Positions 26,248-35,461 of a stretch of DNA of 64,000 bases are shown in pieces. Location of the stretch: NCBI GenBank assembly GCA_965263365.1, contig OZ253672.1, positions 1,116,001 through 1,180,000 on the forward strand, read 5' to 3'. Origin of the DNA: CANMUM01 sp965263365 (GTDB taxonomy: Bacteria > Pseudomonadota > Alphaproteobacteria > Rhodobacterales > Rhodobacteraceae). The notes beneath the pieces were generated by a model that did not search any database, was not told the origin of the DNA, and was given only the letters and a program-made list of their open reading frames with translations. The position numbers and the translations under genes were made by a program. Numbering within the stretch: position 1 is the stretch's first letter; every line of letters begins with the position of its first letter.

Positions 26248-27864
26248 TTATGCTAAATTCTTAGCTTCTTCGCGTAAGATGAATTTTTGAATTTTTCCGG
26301 TCGCCGTTTTTGGAAGCTCTTTGAATATAACGGCTTTGGGACACTTAAATCCGGCCAAATTTTCGCGAGCAAAGTCGATCATTTCTTGCTCTTTCATATC
26401 TTTACCTTCTCTGAGTTCAACAAAGGCACATGGGCTCTCACCCCATTTTTCGCTCGGCATCGCCACAACTGCAACATTCATAACGTCCGGATGTTTAGAA
26501 AGCGCAGCCTCGACTTCAACAGAAGAGATATTTTCACCTCCCGAAATAATCACATCTTTCAAGCGATCTCGAATTTGAACATATCCTTGCGCGTCCACGA
26601 CCGCAGCATCACCAGACCAAAAATAGCCATCTTGAAAAGCTTCTGCCGTCGCCTCTGGGTTTTTGAAATAACCTTTCATCACCGTATTGCCTCGGATCGC
26701 AATCTCTCCTTGCGTCTTACCATCCCAAGGGACAGTCAGCATGGTTTCCCGATCAATGACATCAAATTTTTCGGTCATCGGAAAGGCCACACCTTGCATA
26801 GCTTGCTTCGCAGAACGGATATCAGTGGGAAGATCTTTCCACTCATCGCGCCATAAGCATTGACCGATATGCCCATAAGTCTCGGTCAGCCCATAAACCT
26901 GCATGATTTCAAAGCCAATTCTTGAAGCACGTTCTAATATCGAAGGCGGAGGTGGCGCGCCCGCCGTCATAACTTTGATCGCAGGATGATAGGCCTCTTC
27001 AGGCGCATGCTCAGATTCGGCCAACATCGCCAAAACAATCGGTGCGGCTCCAAAATGAGTGACCCCTTCTGCCTTTATCGCATCAAAAATCAGCGCTGGG
27101 ACAGGGTTGCGTGTAAACACAATTTTTCCGCCCAATATCGTCATCGCCCATAAATGCCCCCATCCATTGCAATGGAACATCGGCGACACTGACAAAAACA
27201 CAGGGCGCTGGGGAACAGACCAGGCCGCGAGCGTTGACATACTCATCAAATAAGCACCGCGATGATGATAGACGACACCTTTCGGACGCCCCGAGGTTCC
27301 TGATGTATAGTTTAGTGACAAAGCTTGCCATTCGTCGTCAGGATAGCAAATTTCAAAATCGCTTGAATCGCGATTGGCAATATCTTCAAAATCAGTTTGT
27401 CCAAAACCACCAGTGGATAAATCACCTGCCATATCAATAACGGGAATATCTCGTTCTAAAATTTCAAATGCCGATCTTAACAAGGGCGCATATTCAGTAT
27501 CGCAAAACACCAATTTTGCTTCGCCGTGATCCAGTATATAAGCGATTGTATCAGGTTCGAGACGAGTATTGATCGTATTTAATACAGCTCCCGACATCGG
27601 GATTGCGTAGTGGAGCTCAAAATTTTCAGGCGTATTTGGCGCGAGCACAGCAATGGTATCGTTTTGACCAAGACCACGGCGCGAAATTTCATGGGCAAGC
27701 GAACGACAACGCTCCCAGACCTTCCCCCAAGTATAGCGCTTTCCTTCGCAAACAACGGCTTCATCATTGGCAAATAACTTTGACGTACGCTCTAAAAACG
27801 ATATGGGCGACAAGGGCACGTAGTTTGCGGTATTTTTCGCAAAATCATCGTAAGCTTCGCTCAT
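26248..27864 (-). CDS. AMP-dependent acyl-CoA synthetase
   Basis: The 538-residue adenylate-forming enzyme activates a carboxylic acid as its CoA thioester. LNYTSGTSGRPKGVVYHHRGAYL is the P-loop (A3) near residue 180, VYGLTETYG is A5, GYFWSGDAAVVDAQGYV and DRLKDVIISGGENISSVE are A7-A8, and PKTATGKIQK holds the catalytic Lys. The ATG at 27864 has GGAGG upstream; an ATG 12 bases earlier is rejected. Position between a DmdA-like and a crotonase gene suggests a DmdB-like role (3-methylthiopropionate), though the sequence belongs to a broad short/medium-chain group. Confidence 0.88.
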   Translation of the reverse strand: MSEAYDDFAKNTANYVPLSPISFLERTSKLFANDEAVVCEGKRYTWGKVWERCRSLAHEISRRGLGQNDTIAVLAPNTPENFELHYAIPMSGAVLNTINTRLEPDTIAYILDHGEAKLVFCDTEYAPLLRSAFEILERDIPVIDMAGDLSTGGFGQTDFEDIANRDSSDFEICYPDDEWQALSLNYTSGTSGRPKGVVYHHRGAYLMSMSTLAAWSVPQRPVFLSVSPMFHCNGWGHLWAMTILGGKIVFTRNPVPALIFDAIKAEGVTHFGAAPIVLAMLAESEHAPEEAYHPAIKVMTAGAPPPPSILERASRIGFEIMQVYGLTETYGHIGQCLWRDEWKDLPTDIRSAKQAMQGVAFPMTEKFDVIDRETMLTVPWDGKTQGEIAIRGNTVMKGYFKNPEATAEAFQDGYFWSGDAAVVDAQGYVQIRDRLKDVIISGGENISSVEVEAALSKHPDVMNVAVVAMPSEKWGESPCAFVELREGKDMKEQEMIDFARENLAGFKCPKAVIFKELPKTATGKIQKFILREEAKNLA

Positions 27865-27895
27865 ATTAACCTCCATTTTTCAATCGAGTTTCGCC

Positions 27896-28999
27896 TCAAA
27901 GGAAAGGCAGGTCAACAAGTTTTGCACCAATATTTTTATCACCTCTTATCACTTCAACGCGATCACCGGGCTTAAAATTGCGTGAAATAAGCGCAAAGCC
28001 AATATTTTTTGTCATACGCGGCGACCAATTGCAGCAGGTCATATCACCAACAACCTCGCCATCAACCATAATCGTTTCCCATCCAAAGCCGATTGGATCT
28101 GGAATATTGCCATCTAAAATTAGTCCAAGCTGATGCCGTTTGGGCCCTTCTTTATGAATTTTACGAAGGGCTTGAATCCCAACAACATCATCGGGCACAT
28201 CAAGATCAACATAACTTTCAAGGCGAACCTCAAAAGGATTTGTTGTATAATCACTATCCCCCCAACATGACAAAAGTCCGCTTTCAATCCGCTCACAAGT
28301 CGTCGGAGATCCTGGCCCTATTCCAAAAGGCTGTCCAGCCTCTTTCACAATATTCCAAAGCTGCGTGCCAAAACGCCCGTCTCGCAAATAAATCTCGAAA
28401 CCGCCTTGCTTCGACCATCCAGAACGCTGGACAGATACAGGGATACCTTCAACTTCACTATCTTGAAACCAAAAATATTTTAGGCCGCGCACCCAATCGC
28501 CAAAAATCGACGCGACAACATCTTCTGCAAGCGGGCCTTGAACCGCAAGTGGCGATACATCTGGTTCTGTAATTTCGACATCCAAACCGCGCTCATCAGC
28601 AATCGCCTTTGCAAAAAGCATAATGTCACTATCAGCGATTGAGAACCAAAATAAATCATCCGAGTGTTTTAAGAGAATAGGATCATTAATCAAAATGCCC
28701 TTGTGATTACAAATTGGGATATATTTACCTTGACCTTCCTTACACTTAGAAATGTCGCGTGGACTTAATATTTGGGCAAGCGTCGCGGCATCTTTACCTT
28801 TAAGTTGCACTTGACGCTCAACGCCCACATCCCACATCGATGCGCCGTTTATTATGCGCCAGTACTCAGCTTGCGGATCCCCATAAGACCCGGGCATGAT
28901 CATGCGATTATAAACCGAAGCGGTTTGCAATCCATCGGCAACCGCGGCTTCTAAAAAGGGTGACGGGCGCAAGCGCGCAGAAGGTATAATATTAAACAT
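27896..28999 (-). CDS. GcvT-family methyltransferase, DmdA-like (candidate DMSP demethylase)
   Basis: The 367-residue protein has the GcvT/DmdA fold (tetrahydrofolate-binding) without the rest of a glycine-cleavage system nearby. Segments MWDVGVERQVQLKG, SPRDISK, the long EPDVSPLAVQGP, RSGWSKQGGFEIYL near residue 207 and ERIESGLLSCWGD resemble DmdA. DmdA moves one methyl group from dimethylsulfoniopropionate to tetrahydrofolate. A close clade of DmdA-like proteins has unknown substrates, so the family is firm and the substrate is inferred. It leads an operon with the acyl-CoA synthetase and crotonase. Confidence 0.75.
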   Translation of the reverse strand: MFNIIPSARLRPSPFLEAAVADGLQTASVYNRMIMPGSYGDPQAEYWRIINGASMWDVGVERQVQLKGKDAATLAQILSPRDISKCKEGQGKYIPICNHKGILINDPILLKHSDDLFWFSIADSDIMLFAKAIADERGLDVEITEPDVSPLAVQGPLAEDVVASIFGDWVRGLKYFWFQDSEVEGIPVSVQRSGWSKQGGFEIYLRDGRFGTQLWNIVKEAGQPFGIGPGSPTTCERIESGLLSCWGDSDYTTNPFEVRLESYVDLDVPDDVVGIQALRKIHKEGPKRHQLGLILDGNIPDPIGFGWETIMVDGEVVGDMTCCNWSPRMTKNIGFALISRNFKPGDRVEVIRGDKNIGAKLVDLPFL

Positions 29000-29092
29000 A
29001 ATTGATTCCCATTTTGTTGGACTTTGTTGCTTTTATTTTTACATTAAATTTTGCTTTATCTTAAAAATTCAAAAAATTCGAATAACTAAATC

Positions 29093-30013
29093 TTAGAGTG
29101 AGGCCAACTTTTGGTTATGTAAATTTGATTCAATATTCGTTAACATCCAATCCAAAAAGAATTTGACGTTCGGGCGCTTATCATTTGCGTGGCAAATCAA
29201 GAAAAAACCCTCTTCAACTTTAATTTGACTTGATGACACTGAGACGAGTTTTTTTGAGCTGAGATAAGGCGCGACCAAAGTGCTTCGTCCTAGCGCGATG
29301 CCAATGCCTTCAGAGGCCATTTCATACGCCACCCGACTACTATCGACGTGAATTTGCGAATAATTATCGCGAAGACCTTTATTGTCTAGCCACAAGGTCC
29401 AACCTTCACTATATCCAAGCACATTCAGCAACTTCACGCGATCGCCATTCTCAAAACCTGCTAAAAGTTTAGGTAAACCTACGGGAAAAATTTTCTCATT
29501 GGTTAAACGCCACCGATTGCTCACATTAGATTGATCAAACCCGTATGAAATTTCAAAATCTATATCGCTAGAACGTGTTTCATTCGCCCAGTTCGAAGTT
29601 AAAAGTCGAATATGCGTATCAGGATTTACTTCATAAAATGCTTTGAGCTTGGGAAGCAGCCACGATATCGAAAAACTCTCAATGGCTTTTATGGTAATTG
29701 TTTCACCAACACGCCGTGAAAATAATTCGTCGGTACCTGCTTTGAGACGCGACATCCCATCTTGAACCTTAACTAAGTAAGCCCGCCCTAGGCTGGTGAG
29801 TTCGAGATTGCGTGCTTTGCGAATAAACAAGTCTTCGTTTAAATGGAGCTCAAGAAGCCGAACCTGCTTTGAGACGGCGGGCTGCGTCATATTTAACTCT
29901 TGCGCCGCCGATGTGAAATTCAAATGTCGCGCAGAAGCTTCAAAGGCGCGAAGCCAAGTCAAATTTGGCATCCGAGTCATGGGTTTTGGGGGTTTCGCTT
30001 TTTTCTCTTCCAT
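29093..30013 (-). CDS. LysR-family regulator, GcvA-like
   Basis: The 306-residue regulator has the N-terminal winged helix NLTWLRAFEASARHLNFTSA-type start followed by AQELNMTQPAVSKQVRLLE, and a type 2 periplasmic-binding-like effector domain with GIALGRSTLVAPYL near residue 240. It belongs to the GcvA subgroup. It lies 93 bp upstream of the DmdA-like gene on the same strand and is the probable regulator of that operon. The inducer is unknown. Confidence 0.9.
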   Translation of the reverse strand: MEEKKAKPPKPMTRMPNLTWLRAFEASARHLNFTSAAQELNMTQPAVSKQVRLLELHLNEDLFIRKARNLELTSLGRAYLVKVQDGMSRLKAGTDELFSRRVGETITIKAIESFSISWLLPKLKAFYEVNPDTHIRLLTSNWANETRSSDIDFEISYGFDQSNVSNRWRLTNEKIFPVGLPKLLAGFENGDRVKLLNVLGYSEGWTLWLDNKGLRDNYSQIHVDSSRVAYEMASEGIGIALGRSTLVAPYLSSKKLVSVSSSQIKVEEGFFLICHANDKRPNVKFFLDWMLTNIESNLHNQKLASL

Positions 30014-30027
30014 ATCTTAAAATTATC

Positions 30028-31218
30028 TCACGAAACACTCATGCTCGAATTTGTGTTAGAAAGCGCCAAACGTGTTTCAACCATCTCAACCATCCAAGAG
30101 CACGCAAAAGGAATTGCATCATCATTAAAATTATAGCTTGGCGTGTGAAGCGCACTACTTTCGCCATTTCCAACCAAAATATACGCGCCGGGACGCTCCT
30201 CAAGCATGTATGCGAAATCCTCCGCGCCCATAATCATATCAGCAGCGTCGCAAACTCCCGCTACTTTTTTAGCCCCTTCACGCGCAAATTCAGTATTTTC
30301 AGCGTGATTAACCATGGCGGGATATCCTCTGCGAAATTGAATTTCAGCCTCTACTCTGAAAGATTGAGAGTGAAATTCAACGATCTCCTTGAAGCGCTTT
30401 TCAACCAGATCGCGCATGCGCTCGCTCATTGTACGAATGGTTCCTCTTAAGGCGACTGACTTAGGAATGACATTGCTCGCCTGACTTGAACTCACAATGG
30501 ACGTAACTGACAAAACCACTTGATCAACAGGATCCGCGTTACGAGACACAATGGTCTGAAGCGCTGTAATTAAATGCGCGCTCGCGATCACGGGATCAAT
30601 CGCCTTATTTGGCATCGCACCATGACCACCTGTTCCGATCAACTTTACATTAAATTCATCAGTCGCCGCAAAAAATGCCCCCGGACGAATGGAAAATGTG
30701 CCGACTTCTTGTCCGGGCATATTGTGCAATCCATAAACCTCGTCAATGCCATAGGAATCCATCAATCCTTCTTCACACATGACGCGCGCGCCACCGCCGC
30801 CTTCCTCAGCCGGTTGAAAAATGACAACAACCTGACCCTCAAAATGTCGCGTTTCACAAAGATATTTACTTACGCCCAATAAAATTGCGGTATGCCCATC
30901 GTGCCCGCAGGCATGCATTTTCCCACTTATTCTTGATTTATATGGCAAATCACTTACTTCTTCGATTGGTAAGGCATCCATATCAGCGCGCAAGCCTATT
31001 GTTCTCTCGCTCGCGCTATTGCGCCCATTTATAACACCAACGATTCCGTTGCGCGCCATCCCCGTATGAACACGGTCACACCCAAATTCTCGCAATTTAT
31101 TTGCCACAAACTCGGCCGTCTTAACCGTATCAAATTGAAGCTCTGGGTATTGATGAATATGCTGGCGCCATGTCGATATCTCAGGTAACCAGTGCGCAAA
31201 CTCTTCTCGGATAGCCAA
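30028..31218 (-). CDS. M20 family amidohydrolase (hippurate hydrolase-like)
   Basis: The 396-residue metallopeptidase-fold enzyme shows WRQHIHQYPELQFD, GLRADMDALPI, the zinc motif MHACGHDGHTAILLG near residue 98, QPAEEGGGGARVM, and a late GAEDFAYMLEERPGAYILVG. M20D enzymes hydrolyse N-acyl amino acids or auxin-type conjugates. No signal peptide is seen. It precedes the LysR gene by 14 bp and may belong to the same transcript. The substrate is not predictable. Confidence 0.92.
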   Translation of the reverse strand: MAIREEFAHWLPEISTWRQHIHQYPELQFDTVKTAEFVANKLREFGCDRVHTGMARNGIVGVINGRNSASERTIGLRADMDALPIEEVSDLPYKSRISGKMHACGHDGHTAILLGVSKYLCETRHFEGQVVVIFQPAEEGGGGARVMCEEGLMDSYGIDEVYGLHNMPGQEVGTFSIRPGAFFAATDEFNVKLIGTGGHGAMPNKAIDPVIASAHLITALQTIVSRNADPVDQVVLSVTSIVSSSQASNVIPKSVALRGTIRTMSERMRDLVEKRFKEIVEFHSQSFRVEAEIQFRRGYPAMVNHAENTEFAREGAKKVAGVCDAADMIMGAEDFAYMLEERPGAYILVGNGESSALHTPSYNFNDDAIPFACSWMVEMVETRLALSNTNSSMSVS

Positions 31219-31412
31219 TATTTATACCTTTCAAATTGATCACAACCTAACTATTGGCCTGAAACAAAGCGCTTTACAAGTCAACAAATATCTCAAATTG
31301 ATCCGATTAAAGTGAAATCAAAAACCATCCGCTCGAAAATTCGTACCTACATATTGATGACCAACAAAATTTTGTACTTGGACATGCTGATTCAAGTTGA
31401 TAAACAGGCGCT

Positions 31413-32435
31413 ATGACAACTTTGACGATCCCCCGGCCAGACGACTGGCACCTGCATTTGCGCGATGGTGAAATGCTTAAGCTTGTTGCGCCGTTAAGTC
31501 GTGACTTTGGTCGCGCAATCATTATGCCGAATCTTGTTCCCCCTGTGGTGAATGCCGATATGGCGCGCGCATACAGAGAGCGAATTATTGAAGCTGGCTT
31601 TTCGAAGCCTTTGATGACTTTGTATCTCACTGAAGAAACAACGCCAAAGGACATTGATGACGCAATCGAAAGCGGTTTCGTTTACGCAGTCAAACTTTAT
31701 CCTGCAGGTGCAACCACAAACTCCTCCTCTGGCGTTCGAGATATCAAAAAAGTTATGCCCGTTTTGGAGCACATGGCCAAACGCGGACTTATTTTATGCG
31801 TACACGGCGAGGTCACTGATTCTGAAATCGATATTTTTGACCGAGAGGCCGTCTTTATTGAACGGATTTTAGAACCTGTTCGACAAGAGATTCCCGAACT
31901 AAGAATCGTCTCTGAACATGTGACCACCAAAGACGGCGTTGATTATGTTCTCTCTCAAGACAAAAATCACGCAGCAACCATCACAACACATCACCTCATC
32001 ATTGACCGTAATGATCTACTTGTCGGTGGCGTCAAGCCGCATTTCTATTGCCTTCCTATCGTGAAACGGCGTCAACACAAAGAAGCGCTCCGCAAAGCCG
32101 CCACTTCAGGTGATCCGCGCTTTTTCCTCGGCACCGATAGCGCCCCACATTCCAAAGACAAAAAAGAATGTGAGTGTTGTGCAGCGGGCGTTTTCTCGGC
32201 ACCAAACACAATCTCATGGATTGCGCAGATATTTGAAGAGGAAAATGCGCTCGAAAATCTTGAAAAATTTGCCAGTCTCAATGGCGCGAATTTTTATGGA
32301 TTACCTGTAAATGAAGACAAAGTCACCATTCAAAAACATAGCGAGCCGGTTGAAATGCCCTCATCTTTCGAAGATGGCGATAATCACGTCACCCTCTTTG
32401 ATCCTGGTCAACCACTTTATTGGGGTCTCAAATGA
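31413..32435 (+). CDS. pyrC: Dihydroorotase (class II)
   Basis: The 340-residue zinc enzyme closes carbamoyl-aspartate to dihydroorotate in pyrimidine synthesis. RPDDWHLHLRDG carries the metal His pair, MPNLVPPV follows, KLYPAGATTNSSSGV contains the carboxylated Lys, and FLGTDSAPHSKDKKE the catalytic Asp. Its TGA overlaps the ATG of the next lipoprotein gene, and pyrE follows, forming a pyrimidine operon. Confidence 0.97.
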   Translation: MTTLTIPRPDDWHLHLRDGEMLKLVAPLSRDFGRAIIMPNLVPPVVNADMARAYRERIIEAGFSKPLMTLYLTEETTPKDIDDAIESGFVYAVKLYPAGATTNSSSGVRDIKKVMPVLEHMAKRGLILCVHGEVTDSEIDIFDREAVFIERILEPVRQEIPELRIVSEHVTTKDGVDYVLSQDKNHAATITTHHLIIDRNDLLVGGVKPHFYCLPIVKRRQHKEALRKAATSGDPRFFLGTDSAPHSKDKKECECCAAGVFSAPNTISWIAQIFEEENALENLEKFASLNGANFYGLPVNEDKVTIQKHSEPVEMPSSFEDGDNHVTLFDPGQPLYWGLK

Positions 32436-32716
32436 AAAAAATTCTGCCAATTCTTGGATTACTCGCGGCTTGCGCACCAAAGGAGTGTCCGCCCTATGAT
32501 GTGACACAAATTGACAACATAAACGGTAAAGACATTTACGAAATCCGGATTACGCTTCCCTATACCGAGAAAGATCAAGGGATTACGGGCGCAGACATCG
32601 CCGCCATTCAAGATAGTCGAACCTGTGAGGGTGGATTTCAGGATATTTTGATTGCCTATGACGCAATTCTTGCAGATAACACCAACCAAAAACGCATTCG
32701 CTTTTATTGTATTTAA
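32432..32716 (+). CDS. Small predicted lipoprotein in the pyr operon
   Basis: The 94-residue product begins MKKILPILGLLAACAPKECP, a lipoprotein signal with lipobox LLAAC. The mature part has several Cys residues (CP, CEGG and YCI at the end) but no family I recognise. The ATG overlaps the pyrC stop (ATGA) and pyrE starts 9 bp after it, so it is co-transcribed with pyrimidine genes. No function can be given. Confidence 0.75.
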   Translation: MKKILPILGLLAACAPKECPPYDVTQIDNINGKDIYEIRITLPYTEKDQGITGADIAAIQDSRTCEGGFQDILIAYDAILADNTNQKRIRFYCI

Positions 32717-32725
32717 GGAAAATTC

Positions 32726-33421
32726 ATGCAAACGCCAAGTTTTATCGACCCCAAAGAAATGGCGCGCCTAAGCGCTCGAATGCTTATTGAAATCGGCGCG
32801 GTAAATTTTAACACTAAGGCCCCTTACACGCTTGCGTCAGGCATCGTTTCGCCTTCCTATATTGATTGCCGAACCATCATTTCTTACCCGCGCATTCGCT
32901 CGGCACTCATGGATTTTATGGTCGCGAAAGTGATGGCAAATGTTGGTTTTGAGGCATTTGACGTGATTGCGGGCGGTGAAACCGCGGGGATTCCTTTTGG
33001 AGCGTTTGTCGCTGAACGCATGGGCTTACCCATGGCATATGTCCGTAAAAAACCAAAGGGATATGGACGAAACGCGCAAATTGAAGGCGTCATCAGCGAA
33101 GGGGATCGCGTCCTATTGGTCGAAGACCTGACAACCGATGGCGGATCAAAACTCAAATTTGTAAAAGCTCTTAAAGACGCAGGTGCCAAATGTCAGCATA
33201 CAAGTGTTGTCTTTTTTTACGACATTTTTCCCGATACAGAAAAAAACTTAGCCGCCAATGATCTATCATTACATTACCTAACCACTTGGCCAGATGTGCT
33301 TGCGGCAGCACGTGAAGGTGATTATTTTGACGCGTCAACGCTTGATGAAGTTGACAATTTTTTCAAAGACCCCCTTGGCTGGTCCGCTTCAAGAGGCGGC
33401 GTCAGTGAAGTTTCGCGCTAG
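32726..33421 (+). CDS. pyrE: Orotate phosphoribosyltransferase
   Basis: The 231-residue enzyme attaches PRPP to orotate. It shows TLASGIVSPSYIDCR, FDVIAGGETAGIPFGAFVAE, YVRKKPKGYGRNAQIEG, and the PRPP-binding motif VLLVEDLTTDGGSKLKFV near residue 130. The length is typical for alphaproteobacteria. It is the third gene of pyrC-lipoprotein-pyrE. Confidence 0.97.
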   Translation: MQTPSFIDPKEMARLSARMLIEIGAVNFNTKAPYTLASGIVSPSYIDCRTIISYPRIRSALMDFMVAKVMANVGFEAFDVIAGGETAGIPFGAFVAERMGLPMAYVRKKPKGYGRNAQIEGVISEGDRVLLVEDLTTDGGSKLKFVKALKDAGAKCQHTSVVFFYDIFPDTEKNLAANDLSLHYLTTWPDVLAAAREGDYFDASTLDEVDNFFKDPLGWSASRGGVSEVSR

Positions 33422-33499
33422 CGATCTGCAAACCAACATAGGCGCACCCTTTAAAAGCCATCAAAGCTTGACTTCAAAAAAGCCAATAAGCACTGTTAT

Positions 33500-33949
33500 T
33501 TAAAATCTCTCTAAACGGTAATCTTGATGGCAACCTTTGCACGTGCCGTGAAAATCTTCAAAAGCGGATTCAATCGCATCAACATCTTGCATATCAACAC
33601 CCATAGAAAAAGCTTGAACAGCCGCATTCATCTTATCCATTTCACCAGCAAAACCATCAGGATCTTCCCAAATCTTGGGGCTGGCTTCACTAATATCATC
33701 TAACGAACCTTCCGGAAATGCGTCTTGCAGCGTGAACATCGACGTATTTAAAACAGCAGCCTGTCCTTTCAAACTTCGAAAATCAACTTCATCACCGTTT
33801 TCTAAACTCGTTTTGATCGCCTGTTGAGCTGTTGCAATTGCGCTCATTGCATCCATGCGCACTTTCACAATCCCTGTTGCACCCTCATGAGCCACAAGCG
33901 CCCCGACCCCAAATCCGAGCGCAATCACTGTCGTTTTCAAAATTCTCAT
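33500..33949 (-). CDS. Cytochrome c' family protein
   Basis: The 149-residue precursor has a signal peptide (MRILKTTVIALGFGVGALVA), a four-helix-bundle pattern, and a C-terminal heme-attachment site CKGCH followed by a short basic tail, which is the c'/c-556 arrangement. It would bind heme in the periplasm, possibly for NO or electron-transfer duties. The ATG at 33949 is chosen because AAGGAG lies eight bases upstream; earlier in-frame GTG and ATG codons are too close. The reading frame begins just after the FMN-protein gene. Confidence 0.88.
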   Translation of the reverse strand: MRILKTTVIALGFGVGALVAHEGATGIVKVRMDAMSAIATAQQAIKTSLENGDEVDFRSLKGQAAVLNTSMFTLQDAFPEGSLDDISEASPKIWEDPDGFAGEMDKMNAAVQAFSMGVDMQDVDAIESAFEDFHGTCKGCHQDYRLERF

Positions 33950-33954
33950 TTTCA

Positions 33955-34500
33955 TCACTCCTTAACCAAATCCGTTTCAAACCCTTCGAGATCATAAAAA
34001 TTTTTGCGCTCTTGATAGTCTTTGACCTGATTTTCGCTCATTACGCCAAAATAATTATGCAACCAATCCGCACGCTCGGCAACAAAACTCATTTCAGGCA
34101 CGCCGCGCCCACAAGCTGTTGTCACCAAATCAAAGTCCAATTCAAAAATCTGACGCCGCCCCGGATAAGTCGGGAATAGAGGCTCATATTGTGCCCACTG
34201 AGGGTCGGAAGCGTGCAATATTTTTGCTTTTCCAAATATGCGCAACACGAGTGGTTGGCCCTCGAAAGCGCAAAACATGATTGTCATGCGTGGATTGCGT
34301 TTGACATGTGAACCGGTTTGGTTGCCCGATCCAGTTGTGTTCAGCCAGACAAGCCGATTTTCGTTAATAACCCGAAGTGAATCCATCCCCTTTGGTGACA
34401 AATTCACAAGCCCATCAGCCGCGGTCGCGACAAAAAACATCTTCTGTTTTTCTGCAAATTCGCGAAGATGCGGTCGTAAATTCTCGAAACTTTTACCCAT
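33955..34500 (-). CDS. Pyridoxamine 5'-phosphate oxidase family (FMN split-barrel) protein
   Basis: The 181-residue protein has the split-barrel pattern: FFVATAADGLVNLSPKGMDSLRVI, RLVWLNTTGSGNQTGSHVKRNPRMTIMF (positions ~45-75) and PLVLRIFGKAKIL. Relatives bind FMN or F420 or heme. The tail ENQVKDYQERKNFYDLEGFETDL is typical of a common proteobacterial subgroup of unknown substrate. It is followed directly by the cytochrome c' gene on the same strand. Confidence 0.85.
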   Translation of the reverse strand: MGKSFENLRPHLREFAEKQKMFFVATAADGLVNLSPKGMDSLRVINENRLVWLNTTGSGNQTGSHVKRNPRMTIMFCAFEGQPLVLRIFGKAKILHASDPQWAQYEPLFPTYPGRRQIFELDFDLVTTACGRGVPEMSFVAERADWLHNYFGVMSENQVKDYQERKNFYDLEGFETDLVKE

Positions 34501-34593
34501 TCATTCAAGTTACCGATAAATATCTAATATGTCTAGTTTTATGGCTAGTTATGATTTAAACAGCTCCACAATCGAATAATTTTAGAGGAAAAA

Positions 34594-34956
34594 ATGAAAT
34601 TTCATCACATTGCGATCTTCTCTTCGGCTATTTTCTTGACGGCTTGTCAACCCAATCCAATTGTGGCTCCAGAAGTGGATGCCGCCAAATATACGAATTT
34701 GTCTTGCACAGAGTTAAATTCCACGCTCGAACAATTCCGTTCTCAAACCGCACAACTCAACGTTGAAAAGGAGCCTCTTGAGGAGCAACGCAGAGCTGGG
34801 ATTGCGGTTGGCGTTGTTCTTTCGCCTTTGGGGGGCGCACTTATTGGTCAAGATGCAACCGAGCAAATTAGAGACATTGATACCAAAATTGCAGCGCTGA
34901 CTGCAGAGCAAAATGCAGTCATTATTGCAGGACGCACAAAGGGTTGTTGGAACTAA
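34594..34956 (+). CDS. Predicted lipoprotein, paralogue A of a convergent pair
   Basis: The 120-residue precursor has a lipoprotein signal (lipobox LTAC, Cys18). The mature part contains a Cys in TNLSC, a coiled-coil stretch, a glycine-rich hydrophobic hairpin (GIAVGVVLSPLGGALIG, residues ~68-86), a second helix and a terminal GCWN. The two Cys could form a disulfide. No named family was recognised. It is paralogous to the convergent gene at 35015-35383. Confidence 0.75.
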   Translation: MKFHHIAIFSSAIFLTACQPNPIVAPEVDAAKYTNLSCTELNSTLEQFRSQTAQLNVEKEPLEEQRRAGIAVGVVLSPLGGALIGQDATEQIRDIDTKIAALTAEQNAVIIAGRTKGCWN

Positions 34957-34967
34957 AAGGGCTAAAG

Positions 34968-34998
34968 TTAGGCTGAGCTAAAATTTAGCTTGGCCTAA
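34968..34998. repeat. 31-nt inverted repeat between convergent lipoprotein genes
   Basis: TTAGGC-TG-AGCTAAA is mirrored by TTTAGCT-TG-GCCTAA around one central A, giving 13 pairs with a TG/TG internal mismatch. No T-run follows on either strand, so it may be a bidirectional stop or transcript-end structure, but not a classic terminator. Confidence 0.7.
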
Positions 34999-35014
34999 AC
35001 TCACTCGATTAAGC

Positions 35015-35383
35015 TTAGTCCCAACATTTTTGAATGCGTCCCGCGATTCTTAAAGCGTGACGCTCGGCCCCAAGCGATTCTATTTGTTGATCAATAGCGC
35101 GCAATTCTTGCGTTGCTGTGCCCCCGATCAGTGCACCCCCTAAAGGCGTCGCAACAACACCAACCGCAACGCCAAGGCGAAGTTGATTTTTTAGCGTTTC
35201 GCGCTCCTCAAGCAAGGGGCGAATTTGCGCCAAAAATTGTCGGTCGGTATTGATCAAACCCGCACAATCCAAAGATGCGTATTTTGCAGGATCGACTGTC
35301 GGGACTTCATTCCCAGCATTCGGGTTACAAGCCATTAAGACCGACATAGCGATACAAATCGTTAGCGTTTTGTTCAATTTCAT
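35015..35383 (-). CDS. Predicted lipoprotein, paralogue B of a convergent pair
   Basis: The 122-residue precursor has lipobox LMAC, then VDPAKYASLDC, a coiled coil, GVAVGVVATPLGGALIG and a terminal KCWD. It aligns throughout with paralogue A (VDxAKY, PLGGALIG, IAGR, xCW). The opposite orientation indicates an inverted duplication. The hydrophobic glycine-rich core could insert into or across a membrane, but the function is unknown. Confidence 0.75.
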   Translation of the reverse strand: MKLNKTLTICIAMSVLMACNPNAGNEVPTVDPAKYASLDCAGLINTDRQFLAQIRPLLEERETLKNQLRLGVAVGVVATPLGGALIGGTATQELRAIDQQIESLGAERHALRIAGRIQKCWD

Positions 35384-35461
35384 ATGTTGATGGCTACATC
35401 TTCAAACGCGCAATTTCAAGCTTATCTGGCTCATGAAACCTTAAAAGTGACCGAAAAATAT

